A DNA stretch of 64,000 nt, from positions 80,816,001 through 80,880,000 of the forward strand of contig CM077599.1 in the NCBI GenBank assembly GCA_039654915.1, given 5' to 3'. Positions 11,727 to 23,700 of the stretch are shown here, one piece after another. The translations under genes were made by a program, and so were the position numbers. Positions within the stretch are counted from its first letter, which is position 1. The number at the start of each line of letters is the position of its first letter. Origin of the DNA: Aquilaria yunnanensis (Eukaryota > Streptophyta > Magnoliopsida > Malvales > Thymelaeaceae). The notes below the pieces were generated by a model. It was not told the origin of the DNA, made no database searches, and worked only from the letters and a program-made list of their open reading frames with translations.

Positions 11727-14700
11727 ATGGATCTCTGCGCCGACGCCAGCACCACTGTCAAACCCAAGAGATTGAAATCTGATGAGGTAAATTCCAACAC
11801 ACACTCTCTCTCTTGTCTCGAGAAGGATAAACAATCTAATCGCTTTCATTTTTTTTTAGTTCTTCTGTTTTGTTGTTAATTTGATCGAAAGTTTGCGGCT
11901 TTCACTTCTGGGCTGCGAATGGGCGTGCAATTTTTGTTTCTTTTCCTTTAGTTGTTGAAATCATTTGCTGGGTTTGTGTTTCGTCGCCGAGGAAATTTGT
12001 TTGGTACTAGAAAGTTTGGCCCCTGTTGTTTGGTTTGGAAGGAAAATAAGGGATTCACACCGAAAGAGCGAGAATTGTTGTGGCATTGTCTATTTGGTTT
12101 GTTTTCTGTGAGCTTCTGGTTATATGGTTTTAAAATAGGTTGAAGTTGGGGACTGCTGCTTTTTTTGGATCCCCGTCGTCTTCCTTATTTCACTGGAATT
12201 CTCTTGCATGCATGAATAGGTTTTAGTCCACCCCCCACCCAAAGTTATGCTTGTCTCTTGCTTGATGATTGATGATGCCTTCTATTTTACCTTCCTCCTA
12301 TGCCTCTCCCAGAAAAAAAAAAAAGAAAAGAGTTAGAAAACAGAGGAGGTACAGTCAAAAGAAGGGGTCCGGTATTCGCCGTTTGCGGTGGTGGGCCCCA
12401 TGGCATTCTAGGGGGGGCAGTTTGTCCGGACATCTGACATGAGTCCATGGTTACCTCTGTTTTCTTTTCTCTTTAAACAAGTGTATGCACACGTGAACAA
12501 TTGGGAACCAGGGTCTGTTGGTCATCTTCTTCGATATTGTCCTTGGGATGAGGTTTGTGGGAGTTTGCTGTTTCAGTAGTGGGTTCTGCTTGGGTGGCAG
12601 CCGGAGCATTGGCGATGATGTTGGGTGTATTCAACCCTTCGTGCCTATAAGATAAAAGGGAAAGCTCTTTCCTGTGTTCCTCTGTCCGGATGCTGGTATC
12701 TCGGAGAGAGCTGGGAAATTATCTGCTTTAGTGAAAGATGCATGTAATTCAAATGTGAGGTTTGCCTTATGTGGAAAATAAATAGCTAAGGGCCTTACTA
12801 TGAGATGAAAACTTAACCTCATCATACAATAACCTGAGAAACTAGTGGTCAGATGCTGTTTTCTTTTTGGTTTACTAGGGAAGCTGCTGCGGTTCATGTG
12901 AGCCTGTTGAGGCTGCAAAGCATTTACCTTGTAAAAAGTTTTATTTTTTGCATTTTCTTGACCTGTTATAAATAGGAAAACACTCTTTATCTGGATTTAT
13001 TAGATTCTTCTTTGGGGCTTCTTATCGTTCACCTCTAAGATAATAATTTCTAAGGAAGCCATCTTCTCCTTTCTAGATTCTTGTTTGCGGCATGATGGAT
13101 GTTGATCAAGTTGAAGATCATGGTGAGGTTTTTGTTGATGCGCAAAAAGCCGGGGTGGATAACAAGGGAAAGGCAAAAATAATATGTAATGATGAAAAGT
13201 GGGAAAACCATGTAAAGGTACCTCCTTAAATTTTTTGAAAAGTAACTCCTTTTCTACCCCCTCTCATTCTAATGAAGCATTTATGTGATTTTAATTTTGC
13301 TTGTTCTCCAGGATGCATTGGCTACTAGTTTTGCTGGATCTGTGGATAGTATGAATCCTGTCAAGAGTGCGACATCAGGGTCAACCAAAAACAATTTAAA
13401 TAGTTCAAACTCTGATTTGTCATATCACGATAATGATGAAGATTGTGATGATTGTGATGATGACTATGAAGACAATAGTTCTGATTATGGTTTTGACGAT
13501 GAGTTTTTGTATGAAGATGATTATTTAGCCATGCAGTCCCAGTTCGATAATGTGGATATTCCTCCTGGCGTGGAAGCATCAGTCTCTCTCCCTTGGTTAA
13601 AAGAAGCTGCTTCAGTTGAAAGGACACGACTTCTTCCTGGCTCATCATCTATCCAAGGTTCTGCAAACAAAAATTCAATTAAATCAAATAAGCTTGATAA
13701 CGAAGAGGAGCCAGCTTCTTCTAGTAGTTTGACAGTCCCCAAAGACCCAGGGTCTCATGAAACTGGGGCTATGCGTAGCTTTAAACAATTTGATGTTGTG
13801 ACTGACGTCTCAGATCATCACTACAATAATGTAACAGGGGAGAAGGTGAAGATGCAACTCTCTCTCTCACACCCCCCCCCCCCCCCCCCCCTTTTTTCCT
13901 CTGCTAGTTCTTACAAATTTGTTTTGCGCTTTTATTTCACTTTGTAGCAAGGCAAGGAGTGGGCAAAGCGAATCCAAGACGAGTGGAAAATTCTAGAAAA
14001 GGACTTGCCAGGTGGTTTCATTATATTATCCAATGAACTTTATCATATTCCAAGTCTTGATCATGAACTCAATAAATTTTTCAATGAAATCAGCTCAAGC
14101 TTTGTAGATGCTTAGTATTTTTCAAGCATTTGTTTGCTTATTCTTTTTTCTTATTTACAGACACAATAGTTGTGAGGGTGTATGAAGAGAGGATGGACCT
14201 TTTGAGGGCTATTATTGTTGGACCTTCTGGCACTCCCTATCATGATGGCCTTTTTGTTTTTGATTGTGTCTTCCCACCAAAATATCCCAACGAGCCACCA
14301 GTATGTGCCATTTCTTCTCCTTTCAGATTTTCTTATGCCAAACCTTAATTGAAAACAATCCTGCTGTTGGTTAACTTATAAATTTCTCTGCAGATGGTGT
14401 ACTACTATTCAGGTGGCCTTCGTTTAAATCCAAATTTGTATGAATGTGGTAAAGTATGCCTCAGCCTTTTGGGCACCTGGCATGGCTCAGAAACCGAGAG
14501 TTGGGTGCCAAAGCGATCAACCATGCTGCAGGTTTTGGTTTCAATACAAGCTCTGATTCTGAATGCAGAACCTTTCTATAATGAGCCAGGGTATGAAAAT
14601 TCATATCGTGGGGCTGAGGGTAAAAAACGGTCCAACAGATACAGTGAGAATGCTTTCATTCTGTCCTTAAAGACGATGATTTACACACTGAGAAGGCCGC

Positions 14701-15387
14701 CAAAGGTACAATAACAGTCTCTTTAGATTGCTCTACACCATAGTTGTCAATCACCTCGCTGTTTAGAGAAAGGTTTTTAGTTACTTCTTGGAAAATAACA
14801 ATAAATTCAAGGACTTTGTTCATGCCCTTTTGTTATATTTGAACATATTTATTTGTTTCAATTTTTTATTTTTGTGGAGTTGGTTGACATCATGTTTTCA
14901 ATAGATGAGGACATCTTTGTTTTGTAGGATATTCTATAGCTTGACATCTTCGTAATTGAATTTCTTGGGGACTTACCATGATTTTAGTCTCAAAATAAGC
15001 AAGTTACAATAGGATTAGGAGATTCAATCATGTATGCATGTTACAGGACTTCTCCATGAACAAGTTATGGATATCACTTCCTACATAGTATGTCTTACCA
15101 TTTTACCATATTGTATTTGCTTGCAGCACTTTGGTGATTTTGTAGTGGGTCATTTCAAGAAGCACGCACGTAATATTCTGGTCACATGCCGAGCATACAC
15201 GGAGGGTGCTAAGGTAGCATCTGTGCTGCTCAAAGATGGAGTTCCTGATAGCAACAAGATTGAAATGGGTTGCACAGAGGAGTTCAAGAAATCGGTACAG
15301 AGGATGATGCCTGCGTTGGTTAGAGAGTTCTTGAGATGCGGATTTACAGACTGTGAGGAGTTTAAGACTGGTGCGGGCAGCAGTTGA
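11727..15387 (+). CDS. UBC25/26-like: UBE2O-like ubiquitin-conjugating enzyme E2 (plant UBC25/26, PFU group)
   Basis: Exons 11727-11786, 13077-13217, 13312-13845, 13948-14011, 14161-14300, 14394-14705 and 15127-15387 all have GT-AG borders and keep frame, giving 503 aa. The N-terminal half (residues 1-245) is disordered, with a Cys/Asp-rich acidic run near 105-135. The E2 core occupies about 246-400: EWAKRIQDEW helix, RVYEERMDLLRA, GTPYHDGLF, FPPKYPNEPP, then NPNLYECGKVCLSLLGTW, where Cys335 is the expected thioester cysteine. A C-terminal helical tail follows. Enzymes of this family take ubiquitin from E1 and pass it to substrates, partly without separate E3s; PHO2/UBC24 is a longer relative. 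An in-frame ATG at 11442 would add 95 residues of leader-like sequence, so I chose 11727. The exact orthologue is uncertain. Confidence 0.9.
13872..13891 (+). repeat. C20 homopolymer in E2 intron 3
   Basis: Twenty consecutive C residues lie in the 102-bp intron 13846-13947, after a CT repeat and before T6. The tract sits between the donor and the acceptor TTTGTAG and forms part of the pyrimidine-rich intron. It is a likely length-variable site. Confidence 0.9.
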
Positions 15388-17540
15388 AGTTCCAGGTGGG
15401 TCGGAGAATGTGGATAGGTTTGGTAAGGCGTTGCAGCTTCCAGTGTCAATAATGTCATCTATCGCCTTGAAGTAGAGAGGTTCTGGATTTAGGCTGGAGG
15501 CGTCGTCGTAGCTGACTAGCTGTTATATTAGGAGACTCTATTTTGCTGGATTGCATTACAGCTACGTGATTTTCTTTCTTAGGATTCAAGTTACTACGCT
15601 ATATATATGTCTGAGGTTGAATTTATCTGTTAGATTACTTGATATGGAGTGTTCAACAAGTGGAGGCATCTCAATCGATTGGGTCTTATTTCTATTTAGA
15701 AGAATTCTCTGATAGTAAAATTTCAAAATATAATAACATGTAGAATTATGTTCAGGACTTAGGTGAATTTAAACCGTTTATTAACCATTTGATACTTTAG
15801 CTAGTGCGGAATTTAAATTTGTTCATGTTCATTTATTTGTTTGTTTGTTTATGTATTTTTTTTACTTATATGTATATTAGTTTTACATTTGTTATTATAT
15901 GTATTTTCATATTTGGTCATTTATGTTTGTGAACAATTGATTTAGGGTTCATAACCAAGTTCATTCGTATTTGTTCGTTTGAATCAGGATAATGATATTA
16001 TAATATTATTATAAATGAACGAACGCGAGCAAACAAGAACATTGTGTAGTTATAAGCATTATTGTTTGTATATGTATTCATGTTTGTCAAAAGTTAAACG
16101 AACAAACAAAAACATCGTTTATTTGTGTTTATTTGGTTCATTTATAGCCTTCGTCGCAAATGGTTATTTCCGCTATTACTATGTTACATTTGTAAAAATC
16201 AGTTTTCCCTCCAGATATTTTATGCAAGTGTAAGTTTTGTGAGATAGTCCCTAATTTTTAATTATCATTTTGTTTTAATCCATAAAATATTGGTCATTAT
16301 GTTTTGATTTTGAACTTATTAAATACTTACTAAACTTATTAAAAATATTTCATTTTGTTTCCCCATTGAATAATATCTGTCAACTTTGAGTAACCATGCG
16401 ATAATATCTTTTAAAATCACAATTTTAAATTATTCAGTAATTGTTTGCTAGTAAATATAAATCTTGCAACAATTTTTTTTTACAGTTATTAAATTAGTAT
16501 TAGTTCCATATACAAAATAGGTTTATTCCATCTAGAAAGAAAAACTGATAATTTAAATAATTCACACAAAAATTATTATTCCCTTGGGTTATTTATCGAT
16601 GGTATTCAATCAAAGAACCAGACTCGGATGCTCCGGAATTCTCCTAAAGTGGTTCAAAAATTACACGGTTGTGAAAATGCAACATAACCTTCTCCTACCA
16701 AACTTGGGATTCTACTAGAGACAAGGAATTTAAAACATGACACCTTAAAACCAGGATGAAGTCCACCCCACAAAATCCAGTCCAAAAGGCAAAGGGGAGA
16801 GTCACCCTGGTAATAATTAGGGTTTGAAACACTCTCTCTCACGATCCAAAAAAATTGCATTTAATGCCGGTGGAGTTGCTTTTAGGCCATGAAAAATCAA
16901 GCATTTTTATTGTCGCTTATACTATATAAATACCTGAACTTGTATGATTATGAATAAAAAATAAAAAATAAACTAGGATGAAATGCCTCACAAACATTAC
17001 ATGGGCCAAATCTCGATTTCAAACACGCACACACAAAAGCTCTTTACAAGTCTTGAGGGTAGAAGCTATTATATAGAAAGGGTCAAAGGGGAAAAGGAAT
17101 GTGTCTTTTAAGGACTCCAAAAGCTTCAAAACCAGCAATATTGATGTTTCAAATAATTATTATGGGTAGTATGAAGGAAAAGTTGTTCATGCATTTAAAA
17201 GCAACTGGAAAGAAGAAAGAGGAACTAGGCCATCGTCATTAAATAATGCAATATAATCCCTGCGTTTTGGTAAATGTTGTAAAGCAACAAAGGATTGGTG
17301 GATGGTGGTCGACTGTAGAAAAAGGTGTACGTGAAAACTCTGAATGAAACGCTCAAGAAACTTTACATGGCCAAACGCAAATATCAAAGAATCACTTGTG
17401 GCGAAAATGGAGAAGAAATGTTGATATTTATATTGTTTATTGGAATTAAACTCATTATATTATCTGATCGGCTAAGGTTTGAATTTTGGCTTTTACTCGG
17501 AATTTTCTTATTTTTTTTTATAAAGATCCCTCCATTTCTA
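15388..17540. other. E2 3' UTR then AT-rich intergenic DNA
   Basis: The first 250 bases or so are probably the 3' UTR of the E2 gene. From about 15750 to 16210 the DNA has repeated words around TTTGTTTGT and GAACGAAC, typical of a degraded repeat. A segment at 16610-16860 with CTTCTCCTACCAAACTTGGG and GGGGAGAGTCACCCTGG looks like a retroelement fragment but no ends were found. Nothing else is supported. Confidence 0.4.
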
Positions 17541-17758
17541 TTAATTGTAATTGTAAGTCATATTATATCTATAAATTGACATGCAAAATCCCTGAAAACA
17601 AACACTAACGGGACCAGATTGGACAAACATACACCAACATAAAGTGCAATTTTTCACCTTGGAACAGAAGACACAAAAGAGTAGAGAGTTTTGGGCGGTT
17701 TGGCTTCTCACAATTTTCAACTTGTATTGATACCAGAGCCAATGCAACACAAAATTAC

Positions 17759-18732
17759 TCGACATCCAAGCTGGTCGCTTGCAATCTTTAATGTCCTTTT
17801 CAAAATTCCGTAGGTCACAAGTTATGTACCCATCATAGTCATATCTAGAAATCGAGTCAGGCAAACCTCCACATCTACATGTGATCGCAACAATCTTCGC
17901 CACGATGGGATCTTCTGGTGGCAGGGTCTGCAAAAATTGGTTCCTACCCAACCTCTGGATAACATCAACATGTCCAGCAACCAGAAGAATCGTAAACGGG
18001 TAACCTTTGTAACGATCTTAAGATAACATCAACATGACTAGCAATTGGAACCATCACAAACAGGCGACATTTGTACCAGTTTCTCGATAATGTTGACATG
18101 ACTATCAACTGGAACCGTCACAAACACAAACATGCAACATTCGTAAAGATCTCCAGATAACATCAAAGTTGACTAGCAATCAGAACAATCACAACCAGGC
18201 AACACACCTCACGGAGGGGGCAGCAATTGCCAACATCATCAGCAATCAAGCAATTGTAATGAAAAACAGTATACAATAACTCGTATGGTAGAATACTAAT
18301 GCTAACAGCGACCTATTGTATTCCAACTGGTATATAGATTAATACCAAAGATAAATAATATGTAACAAATAACAGAGTAGAAGATTTAGGAGAAACTTAT
18401 CTTGGAATGTCAAAACGAAGAAATAGAGAAATCAGGGTCACCTGGATCTTCTCTGGATCAAATTGCTGCATCTCATTACTGACAAAAAGAATATGAAATA
18501 ATACTATGTAACAAACTCTGACTTCTATCACTGCACAAACAAAGAAATCTATCTCCAGAATAGAAATGGACAAGGTGAAATAAGAGGAAAATCTTCCCAA
18601 CTGGAAACTAATGTGGGAATATCAAAATTACAGCCATGAACGAATGTGAAGCCACCTTGCTTTCCAGAATCATAACCAGGATAGAGCCGGCCTATTCTGT
18701 AGACAGCCTGAAATGCCCTGCCAACCTCAAAA
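17759..18732 (-). pseudogene. Unidentified multi-exon gene or pseudogene
   Basis: Three exon-like blocks occur in minus order. (a) 18732 to about 18596, after TTTTGCAG, reads FEVGRAFQAVYRIGRLYPGY and continues with conserved-looking sequence to SSWEDFPLI. (b) 18478-18442, between TTTGTCAG and GTGACC, reads NEMQQFDPEKIQ. (c) 17927-17759, after TTTTTGCAG, reads TLPPEDPIVAKIVAITCRCG, then DYDGYITCDLRNFEKDIKDC and KRPAW. Blocks b and c join in phase 0. Block a has no good GT donor in the phase needed for b, and no upstream exons were found, so the locus may be broken or incomplete. Composition is that of a real globular protein with paired cysteines. I do not recognise the family. Confidence 0.45.
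17958..18215 (-). repeat. Minisatellite of four 64-70 bp units derived from coding sequence
   Basis: Anchors GATAACATCAACATG or variants start at 17958, 18022, 18086 and 18156. Read on the minus strand, units encode related peptides: VAGHVDVIQRLG, VPIASHVDVILRSL, VPVDSHVNIIEKL and VLIASQL. The unit nearest the gene runs directly into block c of the unidentified locus in the same reading frame, so the repeat was formed by duplication across that exon edge. Confidence 0.7.
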
Positions 18733-20729
18733 CTGCAAAACAAGATTGAATCCTTTTTAACAAAAATGGAGTAATTGCAGCATCAGATGGAAGTAACTGC
18801 TTCACCAAACAAACAATAAAAAATCATCCTAACTTGCATGTTGCTAAATGCTTCTAGACTGTAAAAGAAAACCACCACCAAGCCTTGTCCCAGAATTTGG
18901 GCCTTAGGCTCCTTGCCTATCCCTCTTACAATGACTTTTAAGATTAATCCAGCATTCAGTCTATCAACTTTCTGAGCACAGCATTTGGCAGTCTTGTGTA
19001 CACCAAGGTCTACACACCCATGGGCACACTAAAGTATCTCCTTCGAAGTTAGAACCTTGGTCTCGAAGAAATGAAACATCAACTGCCTTCTTGTCTCTGC
19101 TGCTTCTGGATAAGATCTAATCCTCATGTCTATTAGAATATGTAATTATTATTATTGTCTTTCAAACTTCCAAGTGTCATGCTCAATCAAGAAACTAAGG
19201 GCCAGTCCTTTTCAAATTAATTTAATACTACATTATTGTGCATTATGCTTATACAAAATGATTCATTGTTCAAATTATCAATTTATCGAAATCTTACACT
19301 TTAAAAAATTCAAAAAGTTATTTTAGAATTTTTTCTCTTAAAAGCAAGTATTTTTTAGGTTGGATAAGTTAAAAAAGTTAATAACAAGTGCTTTCTTTTT
19401 ACAAAAATACTTTAAAATTACATTTTAGACTTCTTAAAGGGTAAAGTTTCAACAAAGTGAGAATTTGGATAAATAATCAATTTATATAAAATTAATGCAC
19501 AATAATACATTAAGTTTAACTTGAAACCAACTGATACTAAATGTTAAGCCCAACTACATTGAGGTCAGTGACAGTAGCATGAAGTTTATAGCTTCAATTC
19601 ACCATAAAAACCATAAAAATTCAATTCATGAAAGCAAAGTGGCCATATTTTATGCCAGAGAGCCTTCCTAACACAACCCTCTTATGGGAGTACAATGAGA
19701 GGAAACCCCAAATCATTATCATCATAGACTTTCTCTGCTTCCACAGAAGGGTATTATGAGTTGGCAAGGAGTGAAGATAGTTACTATAATCGTGCTTCAT
19801 TACAAATTTGAGATTGAGAAATCACCATGCACAGTGGAACACATCCAAACTGTCATACCCAATCTTATATTGAATTATACTAACAAAGAAAACCTTCGTA
19901 TACAAACAAATGGTTTTCCAAAAACTCTTGCAACAAACCAAGCATAACAGAGAGACAAATATGTCAACATATAACAAACTTTAAAGAAATGAGATTCACA
20001 GATAAAACAACTACCACGAAATAATTTTTGGCTAATAATAGAGTAGTCGTATGTTGTAATATAATCTCTCATCCATTCATTTTCCCTGTTTATTTCCTTC
20101 ACTCAATTTTCATGTTTTACGCAGATCAACATGTTACAGTTTTTTCTCCTTGGACAAAGAAATGACAAAAGAAATCAAAGACCAGACGCAATTGCAGAGA
20201 ATTCTAAACTAAGAACGGCAGGTGCGAAATCATAGGAAAATATACAAGATTTAATTCATTATATCCTTTGACAATTTTATAGCTGTTACTGTGAAGTTTT
20301 TAAATGAAACCTTCAATGCTGTACAAACGTTCATAGCTCTTCCATAAGCACAACAGAAGTTCACATTTTAACAACCCAGCCAGCAGAAATACTTTATTAT
20401 GAGTATACAAACCAATAGCCATGTACCATAAAAAGAAAATCAGTGGATAGCAAGAAAAAACTAATGACAACTTTACTTCAGAAAAAAACAACTTTGGAAC
20501 CGAAGTCACAATGAAATTAACAAGTGACCAACAAAGCCAGCTATACTCCCTGATCTAAACCTTGTCACAAACAAACAAGACAAACTAGCAGTGGCCAATC
20601 AAACAGCAAACTTACTGCTTCAGGCAGACCACCAACTAAACAGACAGAAACTGAAAACACAGAAAATGAATATACCACAGAAGCTGCTTGCTGTGCAAAA
20701 AGTTTGAAAAAGAGAATGAAATAATTACC
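18733..20729. other. Downstream flank of callose synthase
   Basis: The part next to 20729 should hold the 3' UTR of the callose synthase gene; the terminator was not located. The rest is AT-rich with no supported gene. A block at 18880-19090 is less AT-rich but carries stops in all frames. Confidence 0.4.
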
Positions 20730-23700
20730 TTAAAAGTTAGATTTCTTCCCTGTAATGATCTGGTATATGCGAAGACCCCGGCTAAATGCTTCATTAAACA
20801 GGATCCTCGTTTGCATTGACTGGAAACCAGGCATCCACGACAAAAAAGCCACAGGAGCTAAGACAATGACACCAAACATTATGTCATACAGGCGAGCAAC
20901 AGAAACCACAGTGTTCCATAACCTCGTTGACTGCAGGAGGGGCTGAAACACTTGGGCAATGGATATCAGGCCCCAGCCAGTGGGGATGAAAGCCAACAAG
21001 CTGGTGAAAATATCAACAAACTCGAAAGATGTGAACTCCAGAAGAGCAACAACAAGAAGTATCCCAAGTATGATCACAAGGAACTGTACCAATCGGTAGT
21101 ATATATGTTCTCTAGCTGCATACTTGTCCTGGGCATATGATATTACTAGATAAATCACAAAGGTGACGACAACATAGATCCAAGACAACAGGTAGACGGC
21201 TATGCTGGTATTATTGGCAGCAATACCTAATTGGTAGACAATCCCATACTGGAAAAAGAAAAAACGTAGATTTAGAATAATCTCCAATAACTTCCCCCAA
21301 AGGCCAGTTGTTCTTAGATGATCTTGTTCCTCATACCACCATCTCTCCCAACTCTGCTCTGCCTTCGCAAACACACCACCCTGGTACCAGATCCAGTTCA
21401 TAAAGTCCTCAAAGTCATATACAGTCTTCAACCAATCAAAGCCCGAAGGGTTGAACACAAACGGTGTCATTATCCAGGCCAAAACCAGAAACCAGCTCGA
21501 GATGCTCAGTGCTATGTACACAAAAGTGTCCTTGGCTACTGGGCTGTTAGATGCATATACTATAAGTATCAGACCAAGCTCAATGGCCTTAATAAAATGG
21601 CTACGTGCATAGAGTCTGTAATTCTCAGAAAAACTTTTGTGCTCCACCACAAAACCACGCCCAGTTGCTCGATATTTTGCACCTCCATGAAGTATGGTTC
21701 TCCCAAAGAAGTGAGTACGGGTTCCCATGGAGAAAGTGTAGAAGACAGATGAAAGCTGGAGCTGCATCATCAGAAAATCCCAGATAGCTTGAAGAAAACC
21801 ACGCTCCAGAGAATTCTCCACTATCATTGGAAGGGCAGTGAACAGTCCAAGTTGGATGATAAATTGTTGGTTCAAGATGGTACTGAGTGCTTTGTTGTTG
21901 CTGCTGTTTCTAGCCAAAGCAGCATCCTCAACACCACTAAGTGCCAGATAAAGTCGTCCCCAAAGAAAAGCATATACAGTGAGGACAACCATCATTGTAT
22001 TGAAAAAGAATCCCACAGTAGTATAGAAGAATGATAGCATCCGGAAGAAATCAAGCCTATGACCCAAGCGATAGACATCTCTGCTCAGCACTTGCTCCCC
22101 ATTCCCGCTGGCAACCTTGGCTTCAAACATGGAAACTTGATTCAACCCGACATCTCTTCCCTTTCCAACTTGAATGTACTCATGGTGAGTGACATTGCCT
22201 CCTCGCAGAGTGCAATTGAATCCAGCAAAAATGTCCTCACTGATGTTAATCACCCTGGATGCTTTACTGATGCCCCCTCTGGTCAAGAACCAAAACCTAT
22301 CAAATACATCAGGATGGCCATAATGCATTCGAACTTTCAGAGGATCAGCCAAGACACGTTGTCCCAAGGTAACAAAACTGGTTTCCTGGGCTGACATGAA
22401 CCAGGCGAGTGATGAAACAGAACCAGTGAAAATGTGTTCCCTGACTCCCAAAATGGTAGGCTTCCTAATGCCATAGTAATGCTTGTATTCTTCCAATAAA
22501 TTTCTCATTTTTAGTGCCTCCTCAAAGTAATTGTCTTGGTTCATGTCAATAGTTTGAACAGCATCACCACGTGTAAAGATCAGGGCATGGTTCTGATTCT
22601 CTGGTTTTCCTTCTCCAAGCTTCACTGGTCCAGGCAGTTTTACACGATAAATTTCCACTTCCTTCTGTAACTGCTGATCAAACTTAACAAGAACAGAGTA
22701 ATACTCCTTCTCATCTCTCCCTGTCAAAGCTTCATCAACATATGCAACTCGGAGGGCTTCATTTTGTTTCATCAAGTAGAAGATGTCCTCAGCACGTGGA
22801 TCCTTCTTGGCCTTCTGTGTCCCATAAATCTGGCAGGCAACAACGTATGTGTATTTCATCAAAGCAGTGCCATACTCATGACCTTTAAAGAGCAAACTGA
22901 CAGAACTGCTTGCTCTGCTCAAACTCCTGGAAGTTGACCCCACAGAGTCATCCAAATTGCCATCTCTCCTCATTGAACCAAGTTCTCGTGCCCCCTCCCT
23001 GATATCCATCTCAGATGCAGAATCAAGAAAAACAAGCATCTTAAGAGCTCGATAATAGTACATCATTCCCCTAACTGTACGAGCAAGTGTCTGGCCCCTG
23101 TAAGATGCCCAGAGCCTCAGATCCATCAACTTGGTTGACCATATTTCATCCTCCTTTAGCATCCCCTCACGGCGCATCCGTTCCATGAAATTTTTCCATT
23201 CATCATCATAAATGGTCTGCAAGTAATACAGGATGGAAATTCCATCTTCATTTTCAGTCCGGAGCTGCTCTTTGCTATACAGAACTTCTTCATTATAATA
23301 TGGGGTGAGGACAGAGAAAGACATCATCTTCTCCACCTGGGGAGCATGAGGCATATTCATGAACAGAGAATTGCTAAAGAAGGCAATCCTGCGTCTTGCC
23401 TCAAGATTAATAGGAGTGTTCTGCATCGAGTCCCTTGAGGTAAGAATTGTATGCAAGCGCCTAACCTGCCGATAGAAGTTCTCTTTGCTGGGATCAGGTA
23501 ACTCAACTTTATTCTCAAACAAATGCCCTGCCATAGCAGCTGGATCACGAGGAGCCAGGCCATCCTCCCTCAGTTCATCAGTGTTCCTCTTGTCCTTGAA
23601 AAAATCACGGACAGCAATCTCATACAGCGCTTGCAATGTATTTATGACCTGAGTCACATCCTTCTTGGGCTTCATCAACAGCTCAGTGAGTTTAATCAAC

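Noticed and set aside
13361..13742. Minus-strand frames opposite E2 exon 3
   Set aside because: Antisense shadows of a real exon with low-complexity acidic codons.
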